NCBI GenBank assembly: GCA_946803715.1
Contig: CAMPET010000270.1
Location: forward strand, 55,182 to 78,124
Length of the DNA stretch: 22,943 nucleotides
Source of the DNA: Beroe ovata
Taxonomy: Eukaryota > Ctenophora > Nuda > Beroida > Beroidae
Direction of reading: 5' to 3'
The translations under genes and the position numbers were made by a program. Shown here piece after piece: positions 1 to 10,200 of this stretch. How positions within the stretch are numbered: position 1 is the stretch's first letter; every line of letters begins with the position of its first letter. The notes under the pieces were generated by a model, which was not told the origin of the DNA, searched no databases, and worked only from the letters and a program-made list of their open reading frames with translations.

Positions 1-164
1 TCAAGACACTCACCCAAACACAGATACTCTCCCTAAGAGATAAACCAAGTGAGACAAACACCCACCCACACACAAACACACACACACACAGGCACGCATA
101 CACAATACACATACACAGACGACGTAACACACACAAACAGACACTCTCATGTTTTATCATTCAG
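1..164. other. Intron sequence with CA microsatellite (KLHL8-like gene)
   Basis: This is non-coding sequence ahead of the first visible exon of the Kelch gene. It is rich in CA dinucleotides and interrupted CACACA runs, mainly between about 60 and 137, and ends in an acceptor (TCATTCAG) immediately before the exon at 165. It is read as the 3' end of an intron whose upstream exons (BTB domain and most of BACK) lie outside the window. Confidence 0.7.
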
Positions 165-3100
165 GTCTCAGATATACTGAGTAGAGATGAGATAATCATA
201 AAGAGTGAGGAACAAGTATTCGAGGCTGTCTACAGATGGGTGACATACGTTAGTCCTGACAGCGACATAACGACAGTAGAGCGACAGCAAGCGTGTCCCA
301 AACTGCTGAACCATGTCAGACTCCCCCAGCTGTCACCTGAATATCTCATGACCAAGGTTTGTGACGTAGTCCGGCTATTTCCACCCTATCCGGTAAGTAG
401 TTTTGGTACTGGTATGATAGATTGGTCAGATGATACAACACAGTTACTAACCATTGGTTAGATTTAGTGGATCACAGTTAGCACCACTGACTACATGCAG
501 GTAGAGCAGACGCCGTTTGTACGACAGAATCTGGCGTGTAGAGACCTTGTGGACGAGGCTAAGAACTATCACCTGTGTTCCAAGATGCCAGGAGACAGTG
601 TGACGTCACAGGAGCGCTTCCAACCTCGACTCAGCACGTGTGGTGAGTGTATACCGTGATTTTGTGTCTGTCTGTTATAGTGTCTGATCTGTGTCTCTCC
701 GCCTGTCCGTCTGTCTGATGTACGTGCACTGTGTCTATATTTCTGTGCCTATGGGGCATAACTTCCCGACAGTCTGGCTGAAGTCTGCTCGTCTGTGTCT
801 GTATAGTGTCTGTCTGTCTGATGTCTGTTTGTTTGATGTCCGATGTCTGTATGTCTGATGTCTGTTTGTCTGTGTCTATCTAGTGTCTGTCTGATGTCTA
901 TCTGTCTGATGTTTGTTTGTCTGAGTCTGTCTAGAGGCTGTCTGTCCAGTGGCTGTCTGTCTAGTGGTTGTCTGTCCAGTGGCTGTCTGTCTGATGTTTG
1001 TTTGTCTGTGTGTCTGGTGGCTGTCTGTCTGATGTCTGTTTGTCTGATGTCTGTTTGTCTGTGTGTCTAGTGGCTGTCTAGTGTCTGTCTAATGGCTGTC
1101 AAGTGGCTGTCTGTTTGATGTGTGTCTGTCTAGTATCTGTCTGTCTGATGTCTGTTTGTCTGGTGGCTGTCTGTTTGATGTGTGTCTGTCTGATGTCTGA
1201 TGTCTGATGTGTGTCTATTGGCTGTGTGTCTAGTGGCTGTCTGTCTAGTGGGTGTCTGTCTAGTGACTGTCTGTTTGACTGAGTCTGTCTAGTGGCTGTC
1301 TAGTGGCTGTCTAGTGTCTGTCTAGTGGCTGTCTGTGTGTCTACTGTCTAGTGGCTGTGTGACACAACACCCCGGCAGGACAGTTATACGTGTGTGGAGG
1401 TATTGACAGTAGCTGGGACGCTGCTGCTGTAGAGAGTGTAGAGGTGTACGACTTGCGTAGTAACTCGTGGGGAATCAGCACGCCCATGAGCTCCAAGAGG
1501 GGGAGAGTGGGAGTGGCCACTTTGGACCAGCATCTCTACGCTATTGGTGGATATAACGGCACTTCTTACCTCAAGTGAGTCAAGATTTACATTTTATACC
1601 AGTTTCTGTTCACACTTCGATATATCTTGGTATCTTAATCCGTAATATAGTGAAACCTTACTACATTACGTATCCCAATTTTCCATATAATTTCACAGTG
1701 AAATAATGTATATTGATTATTGCATGTGAAATCAAACATAGCTCGGTTGTGCACTGAATGCATGGTGACCAGTGTATATTTGGCAGTACTGGGGAGAGGT
1801 TTGACATAGTCCTGAACAAGTGGGTCGCCATCTCCCCACTCAACACACCCCGGAGATCACTGGCTCTAGGTGTGCTGGGTGGGCCCATGTACGCGCTGGG
1901 TGGGTATGACGGAGCTAGCTCCCTCAAATCTGTGGAGAGATTCGACCCTCAAAATAACTGCTGGACAAAGGTACAGCTACCCATGTCTGGTGATTTCCAT
2001 CAGTTATCATTAATAGTGTATCATAAAGTACTCATAGTATTGCCATGATAAAAACAAATTCTCCCACACTTGCTCAACACATGTAATAAGCGATACAGGC
2101 TCATGATGCACGTCACCCAGGTAGCCCCGATGCTGACACACCGCGGTGGGGCTGGGTGTGGCACACTTCACAACTTTCTCTTCGTGGCCGGAGGTGACGA
2201 CAGATCAGCGAGACTCAACTCTGTCGAGATGTTTGATCCTCACATGGCCAGGGTTAGCAATTTAGTACTTAGTGTGAGACGATAGTTGCAATGACTATGG
2301 AATGCAATTGTGGCAGAACACACTGTCATGGCGCTCCTTCCTTTCGTTAGTCAAATTGTTCCAAATAAGGTGGTAACCGCTTATCTTATTAAGTCGTAAC
2401 TTACTTAATGCCGCAGTGGAGTAAAGTGGCACCGATGGCAGTATCACGAGTTGGGGTGGGAGTGGCCACCCTGACATCACACTTGTATGCTGTGGGCGGC
2501 CACGATGGCAGATCATACCTCAATACTGTGGAGGTGAGGGTGTGTGTGTGAGTGTGTGGTAAGTAGTCGTTAGTTGATTATTTGTGTGTTAGGTATGGTC
2601 GAGAGATCGGCCTCATTGACCACTAATTCAATAATCCATTGTTCATTCGTCTCTCACACCCATTCACCCGTTTAACATCAGTGAAAATCTGACTTCCCCT
2701 ATCGTAAGGGAATGATGCACCCCATCGAGCAATGATCATTTAACACTGAATTAATTGAATAAAGGCTAAAAGTGGTGACCGTTGATCAAGAAGACGCAGT
2801 CACCACAGTTTTCCAGAACCTCCTCGGTTCATGCTCCTCATATCAACGACATTTCCCTTTCAGTCTTCATCATTTCATTCTCGTACCCTCTACTCACCTA
2901 TCACATTCACATCATTCTCTGTCCACTCAGTCGCCACTCAGTCGCCATAGCATCTTACAATCCGTCTCTCACTTGCCAACTTCACTACTTACCTCTCCCA
3001 ACTCACTGTAACTCCCTCTCCCCTCACTTTTTAGCTCAATCTCTCCACTCCCCCTCACCTTTTAGCTCAATCTCTCCACTCCCCTTCTCCTCAATCTCCA

Positions 3101-3389
3101 CTCTCAGTTCCTCATCACCTCTCCTGTTCTCATGCGCCCACATCCCCGACTATAGGTATACGATCCCGTGGTGGACAGATGGCTGGAGGTAAAGCCCATG
3201 CGGCACGCGCGGGGCGGAGTGGGCGTCTGTACGCTCGGAGCGCGCATATTCGCTGTAGGGGGTCACGACGGCAGTGCCGCACTTAAAACTGTGGAGTGTT
3301 ACGATCCACGGGCGGGAAACTGGACTGAGGTGGCCAGCATGGATACGCACAGGTTTAGTGCTGGTGTCGGTGTCATACGCGAGATTTAA
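165..3389 (+). CDS. KLHL8: KLHL8-like BTB-BACK-Kelch protein, 3' part (7 exons)
   Basis: Proteins of this family bring substrates to CUL3 ubiquitin ligases: BTB binds CUL3, BACK positions it, and the Kelch propeller binds substrate. Proposed exons are 165-356, 501-642, 1379-1574, 1787-1970, 2121-2252, 2417-2533 and 3156-3389. All have GT/AG borders and join in phase to 398 codons plus a stop. The first two exons give the end of BACK ([12 protein letters not shown], then [17 protein letters not shown]). The rest give six Kelch repeats with the double-glycine signatures VCGG, AIGG, ALGG, VAGG, AVGG and AVGG. The QNL-CRDL-DEA-NYHL stretch, the [10 protein letters not shown] blade and the RGG-G blade starts resemble vertebrate KLHL8 as I remember it more than other KLHLs. 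The orthology call is therefore moderate, while the family call is near certain. The BTB domain is off the left edge. The C-terminal tail after the last blade is very short. Confidence 0.85.
660..1365 (+). repeat. Long TGTC/TCTG-type microsatellite in KLHL8-like intron
   Basis: Almost all of the 736-bp intron between exons 501-642 and 1379-1574 is a degenerate array of TGTC/TCTG units. Higher-order pieces are intermixed, such as GTCTGTCTGATGTCTGTTTG and CTAGTGGCTGTCTGTC. Open reading frames in it are Cys/Leu/Ser/Val monotony and not genes. Confidence 0.9.
2534..3155 (+). other. KLHL8-like last intron with CT-rich tract and 31-bp duplication
   Basis: This 622-bp intron begins with a TG-rich donor region and becomes strongly CT-rich on the coding strand from about 2860. 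Around 3021-3085 a roughly 31-bp unit (CCCTCACTTTTTAGCTCAAT and following bases) occurs twice in tandem. The intron ends with a TATAG acceptor at 3155. The open frames here are compositional artefacts of the CT tract. Confidence 0.7.
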
Positions 3390-4265
3390 TTTGGTGTCAT
3401 ACACGAGATTTATTGGTGTGTTATTATGAAAGTGTTTGGAGTTTGACGTGGTGTCAAATGGAGAATGTGATGGTTAGTGGACAGTGGTATGGGTGTGGTC
3501 GAGTCTATGTGCAGACGTCAGAGCTTCTCAAGAAGTTGTGAAAACGAGTTCGTACTGTTATTACTGTACAGGGTACTTGTGATCCTGAAGGACAGAAAAG
3601 TCACTGAACTGCACGTTTAATGTCGATGAGTCACTGTGTTTATGGTCATATTTGACAGTGACACTTTGCTGGTATCTCAATTGCTGCTTCGAGCTGCTGA
3701 TATTTCAATCTCGATTAAACAAGATTCATTCGGTGTTCTGGAAACTTTCGGCCTTGTCACGACTGTTATGTAGTTTTATGTAGTTTTGTTTTACCTTTAT
3801 CCAACTCGATATCAATTTAATGGATCAAATGCTGATTACTATAGTTTATGATATAGCTTATTTACTGTTTCAAAGTTATTGTGTGTTTATGTATATGGGA
3901 AATACTTTAGTTATTGTTGAAGTGTTGATAGAAAACGATTTTTCATTCGAAAATAGTAAGCATGTTTCAGAAAGATTTTATGATATTAACTTTGTGTCGA
4001 TTCGAAATATATAATCGTATCAAGTTTAAAGTTTTATTTTTATTGTTACCGAATGTCATGATATCATAAACATATGATAATTGCCCGGTTGAAGTCATGA
4101 GGTACATTATTATAGTTCATACCCAAATACCGATTTCTCAATTTATCAGCCAGATGAAAATACCATGAAACTGATACGAAGAAAAGCCGACATGTCTACG
4201 CTGATCATAAATCACCTGTGACGTCACCACGATCATCATAGTGACGTGATCGTATCACCGTTACC
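3390..4265 (+). other. Intergenic: KLHL8-like 3' UTR and POLR3A upstream region
   Basis: No convincing gene lies here. The left part should hold the Kelch gene's 3' UTR; an ATTAAA variant poly(A) hexamer is at 3714-3719, about 325 nt after the stop. The stretch from about 3780 to 4070 is AT-rich, and a 64-codon open frame there shows no recognisable domain. The right part carries a CRE-like palindrome just before the POLR3A start. Confidence 0.6.
4218..4227. promoter_or_regulatory. Perfect CRE/ATF palindrome upstream of POLR3A
   Basis: GTGACGTCAC contains the full CREB/ATF palindrome TGACGTCA, about 40 bp before the POLR3A ATG. A second near-site, TGACGTGA, follows at 4242-4249. The position suits a core promoter or 5' UTR element. 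That it regulates POLR3A is inference from sequence and position. Confidence 0.35.
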
Positions 4266-7200
4266 ATGGTAAAGGAGCAGTACCATGAGGCAGATGTGTG
4301 TAAGAAGATAGCTGAGATACAATTCAATATATTCTCCCCTGATGACATAGCAAAACAGTCGCACATTGAGGTAGTTAACCTTTGTAACTGTTATAGTAGG
4401 CTATTGGGTACCTATGATAGCTCAGTCATTCCATTGTACATTTTATATTGTATATTGTATAACCATGTATTATGTTCATTGTACAATGTACAGGTGTGTA
4501 AAATGTACACATAATACTGTGTACAATGTCCACAGTATACAGGACTGCGAACTAGTGGGTACACTGAACTCAATGATTCCTGATATTGCACGTGTATCAC
4601 ACAGGTTGTCAACAAAAACTTGTACGAGCCAAGTCAGAGTTCGGGAAGAGAGGCAGTCCCATATGGGGTCCTGGATCGCAGGTAATTATCCCTGTAATTA
4701 CACCAGTAATTACATAATTACACCAGTAATTACATAAATACACGTGCAGTTATTATTACACCCGTAGTAATTATGCCTGCATAATTGAACATATTATACC
4801 TAAAGATGTTTTCGTTATAATTTGAACATGGAGTGTGAAGAATGCTTCATTTATACGTGTGCACTGTACAATGAATAATGTATAGATGGTGGTACTATGT
4901 ACATTGTACACTGTTATACACTGGATGATAAGAGTACACTGGTATACAGGACACGCTGTACAGTTTGCACTGTACATTATGCTCTACTTGACCCTCATTC
5001 CCAGACTTGGAGCAGGCTCGAAGACCAAGGATTGTACCACTTGCAAGCTGCCCCTTGCGGAGTGCATCGGTCACTATGGTTACATACAACTCCAACTACC
5101 AGTGTTTCACATAGGCTACTTCAAGACCATCACACAAATACTGCAGTGCATCTGTAAGAGTTGTTCGGCCGTCCTACTGCCCTCGTCAGAGAAGAACAAG
5201 TATCTTACCCTCTTCAAACGGTTGCACATGAATAGGATCACACAGAAAAACCTCATGAAGAAGGTTACCAACTTTGGGCATGACAATTTACCCAATTTAT
5301 GTAATCCAAGTTTTCGTTTAGCATTCAGGATAAACCTGGAGGTTCTTCCCGACACAGACCAAAGTCAGAATATTGTAGTTAAGGTTTCCTGTTAGACTTA
5401 GGTTAAGCATCGGAAAGGGTACCTGTTCTGATATTCCAATGCCGATATGCGTAATTTCCCCACGATGTAACAGGTGATCCTACTTTGTAAGAAGAAGTCT
5501 AGTTGTCCAGCGTGTGGAGCTAGCAATGGAGTTGTCAAGAAGGGAGCTCTACTCAAGATCATACACGACTACACCAGAGCACCGGGTAATTGTGCTTGAC
5601 ACCCTTCCGCAACGAACTAAAAATAAACTTGATCCAATTAGGAACCCTACTGATTCTTTTTATAAAATTCTTAACGCTAGATACCGCGGAATACTTAAAT
5701 AACAATCCTTCACTTAGTATTAGTTCCTTTACGAAAGTTATCCTCAGCATTTCACTTTTGAACGACTGAACCCCTTCTGTTTTATTTTACCTTTTTTTAT
5801 GGTTTTTTCTGGTTTTTGGTGGTTCCGTATGTTGAATTTAGATTGGATTGAATTCGGATATTATGATTGTGTATCCTATATGTCCAGACAAAAGCCTAGA
5901 GCTTTTTTGGACCAATTACGTTTAATTCCGTTTAATTCCGTTTAATTCCACTCCATCCTTCACGTCACTCCCTCCTTGACACCACTATTCCCTTGACATC
6001 GCTACTTCCTTGACACCACTAGATTCTTGACACAACTTCCCTCGACATCACGATATCGTTCACACCACAAGATCCTTGACACCACTATATCGTTGACACC
6101 ACTATGCCCATGACACCACTGATTGACACCACTATGCCCATGACACCACTACGTCCTGGAAAGCACTTTGTCAACTTCCTAACCATTACGTACAATGATA
6201 ACCGCAGGTAAAACGAAGAAGCACGATGTGATAAGTCGACACAACGCTCTCTTCAGAGACGCCATATCCTACAATAAGGAGATTGAACCACTGGTGAACA
6301 GAGCTGTAGATGTGATTACGCCTCTCAAAGCACTGGAACTCTTCAATAATGTCAAACCGGACGAGGTTTGAATTGTTACAAGATTAGTCCAATCAGCGAA
6401 CTTTGCACATGCTTATTGTTCCAGTCTTAGAATGGATGAAATGACTGGAATCATTTAGACACTAGCCCACATCTTTGTGGTGAATATTCCCCTCTTGTAA
6501 TAATTGTACCTTAACCTGATCGTTCTGCAGATTGTATTGTTGGGAATGAACCCTGAAATAGGTCGACCGAGTGACCTGATCCTACAGCGGATTCTTGTTC
6601 CACCACTGTGTATCAGACCGACAGTCGAGGTAGACGCGTCCACCACTAATGAGGACGATTTGACCACCAAGTTGACAGAGATTGTGTTCCTCAACAATGT
6701 CATCCAGAGTAACCTCCAGGGAGGAACTCAGGTTAGGGAGTAAGGGCAGATAGCAGGGAAATGGGGGATTTGTGGGGGATTTGGGAAATTGTATTGTTGC
6801 TAACAACTCCACCCCCCCCTAGGTGTCTAAGTTAATGGAGACGTGGGACTATCTGCAGATCCAGTGTGCTCTGTACATCAACTCAGAGACTTCTGGGATA
6901 CCACTCAACATGGCCCCCAAGAAACCTGCACGGTGCTTCTACCAGCGACTCAAGGGCAAGCAGGGGAGGTTCCGGAGCAACCTATCCGGGAAACGGGTCA
7001 ATTTCTCAGCACGGACAGTCATATCCCCTGACCCTAATCTGAGGATAGATGAGGTGGCGGTGCCACGCCACGTTGCCATGACAATGACATTTCCTGAGGT
7101 GGTCACCAAAGCGAACATTGACTACATGAGGGAACTCATCATTAACGGACCTAACCAATGGCCCGGGGCCAAGTTTTATCAGGCTAACAAACCAGGGGCT

Positions 7201-10200
7201 ATCAAAAAGTTCCTGAAGTTCGCCAACAGGAAGGAAGTGGCTAAGTATCTGAAGCCCGGTGACAAGGTGGAACGCCACTTGAAGGACGGCGACGTGGTTT
7301 TGTTCAATCGGCAGCCGAGTTTGCACAAAGTCAGCATGATGGCACACTATGCTGTGGTGAAGCCACACAGGACATTCCGATTTAACGAGTGTGTGTGTAA
7401 CCCTTACAACGCTGATTTCGACGGTGATGAGATGAACCTGCACCTGCCCCAGACCCAGGAAGCCAGGGCGGAGGCAGAGGCACTCATGGGGATCAAGGCT
7501 AACCTAGCCACCCCTCGGAGTGGAGAGCCACTCATAGCCGCTATACAGGATTTCATCACTGGAGCTTACTTGCTCAGCCACAAAGATGTGAGTAGTGTAG
7601 CTCATCTGTCATCTTATTCTGATTGCAAATGTTTTTTGCTTCAACTGTTCAAATTAGTCCCAATTAGTTGTGTCTTAAAGTTACATCTTAGTAGAGCAAC
7701 ATCAGAGATTCTGAGAGTAGCATTTCAGAGCATCCCGTTGTGATTGCTATTTGATTATTATTATTACCCGCGCTGATTTCTAGTATATTGACACCACCAT
7801 TCCATGCTGATGACTGATGACACAATGACACCTCATGAACAGGTGTTCCTAGACAGATCTCACATAGAACAGATATGTAGTGCAGTGGTGGCAGGTAAAG
7901 ACATGACCCTCAAGATGGTACTGCCACCACCTACTGTACTCAAACCTGTCAAACTGTGGACTGGTGAGTCTGACCTGACAATCTGTCAGAGAAGCTAGCT
8001 ATCAGTCGTCGGCTGAAAATTAAACAATTTCCATTTTACGTCTGCCTTCGGGCTTAGACTCGGACCTCTGTCGATTCTCTGTTGTATTTCGTTGTGATCA
8101 CGTGGCACGTCATTATAAGTTTTCATATTCCTAGGTAAACAGGTGTTTAGTCTGATCATATCACCGGATAGGACAATCAAACTGAACCACAGAGCGAAGA
8201 ACAAACAGTACACTTCCAACGAAGAGCTCTGTCACAGGGATGGATTCGTTGTCATTCGTGTGAGTGATGTTAATTACTTGTGGCGGGGTAATCCGAGTGG
8301 TGATCTTTGGCGGCAAATGTGGCCAATATAAGGGCTCCTGACCACATCGCCGTCACTCACTTTTTGTACCCTCCTAATCGCCTATTTTACCAATTTGCAC
8401 TAGGTATAGTACAGTAAGGTCACGTATCCGACTATCCCTCAGAATAGCGAGCTGTTAGCGGGAGCACTTGACAAGTCACTGCTTGGAGGTGGCAGTAAGA
8501 CAAACATCTTCTATATCTTACTCCGAGACTATGGACCAGATGCGAGTGCTGACTCCATGTCACGACTAGCACGTCTCATACCCACATTCCTCTCCCACAG
8601 AGGGTAAGTGCCAGTAGTGGTGTCAGTCAATGGTTGTGTGTGGTTTTAACGGTGGCGGGTGGTGTCAATAGTGTCAGGTTCGCAAGACACTTGTGTGTGT
8701 GTCACCAATGTTTAGTCAACGTTCTCTATAACAGGTTCAGTATCGGTATCGGTGACGTGACACCAGGTGATGGACTAATTCGTGCAAAGCAAGATCTACT
8801 CAATGAGGGGTACTCCACTTGTGACGATTTCATTGACGATTTCAAACTCGGCAAGTTACAGACACAGCCAGGATGTACAGCGTCGGAAACACTTGAGGCG
8901 GTCATTCTCAAGGAGCTTTCCGTGAGTCTGTCTACATGATGGCGAAGTGAATAACACTCAATCCCGGGATACCTCATTGTGTGACTGTATGCGCGTCTTG
9001 ATGACAACTGCTCAGGTTATTCGGGAACACGCCGGGAAAGCGTGTCTGTCTGAGTTGGATAAGACAAATGCCCCAATGATAATGGCACTGTGTGGCAGTA
9101 AGGGAAGCAACATCAATATTTCGCAGGTGGGAGGCAGGCGGGTCGCTAATCGGTGGTTTAGTTACCCAATGTCGCCCGAATTTTCTGGAGTTAATCTTAC
9201 AGTTAGACAGTTTTTGAATCAGTTTCCTATTTGGTATCACTGAATCCCCCAGATGATAGCGTGTGTAGGACAGCAAGCGATCAACGGTAAACGGACACCT
9301 GACGGATTTGAAGCGAGGTCGCTGCCTCACTTCCCACGAAATAGTGTTATTCCGGACGCTAAGGGATTCGTAGCTAACAGTTTCTACTCGGGTCTCACCC
9401 CTACAGAGTTCTTCTTCCACACAATGGGAGGTACATTGCCATGGCAACGTTGAGTAGTGCCATAACAACGTAGAGTAGTGCCATAGCAACGTAGAGAAGT
9501 TGCTAGCAACATAGTGTAGTTGCTAGCAACTTAGTGAGTTAGTGCATACTTAGTTGCTAGCAACATGTACTAGCTGTTGACGTCATCCAACTTGCAACTC
9601 GTAGGTAGGGAGGGATTGGTAGACACGGCTGTGAAGACTGCCGAGACAGGATACATGCAGCGGAGGTTGACCAAGTCTATAGAGGACCTGTGTGTACAAT
9701 ACGACCAAACTGGTACAAACCTTTGCTCGTCCTCTTGAATAACGAACGTATTATTCATTACCAATTTCATGATACATTACCAGAACAAAGTCACGTGACT
9801 AAGTAATACATGTGATACATTAGATTGGTACACCCAATCCCAAATCCCCAGTCCATTCCACACATATAATAATGTATTATGTGCCACACCACCCACCAGT
9901 CGCCACCACACCACCCGAATGTGACACACCCATCCCCCCATCTGTAGTACGGAACAGTACGGGTGGCATAGTACAGTTCCTGTACGGTGATGACGGGTTG
10001 GATCCCACTAACATCGAGGGAAAGGGAATCCCTGTGGACCCTGACAGAGTTCTCAGACACGTGCTCTGTCTCATTCCCGCCAGGTAACTGTGCTATTACA
10101 CTCACTACCTGTCCTCATTTGTGTGAGCTATTTTATTTCATTTTCGATAGAAAATGTGAGATGATCCGGTGAAATTTTACACTTGTTCCTTTTTTGACAT

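Noticed and set aside
843-1070. 75-codon + strand open frame
   Set aside because: It is a translation of the TGTC/TCTG microsatellite, with monotonous Cys/Leu/Ser/Val content, inside an intron.
2772-3192. Two overlapping + strand open frames rich in Ser, Pro, His and Leu
   Set aside because: Both come from the CT-rich tract of a KLHL8-like intron. The conserved Kelch exon starts at 3156 in a different frame.
7006-7443. 145-codon minus-strand open frame
   Set aside because: It is the antisense shadow of POLR3A exon 7, which carries the catalytic [10 protein letters not shown] site.
8974-9489. 171-codon minus-strand open frame
   Set aside because: It spans antisense POLR3A exons 12 and 13 and the X-box-like array, and has no recognisable domain or promoter.
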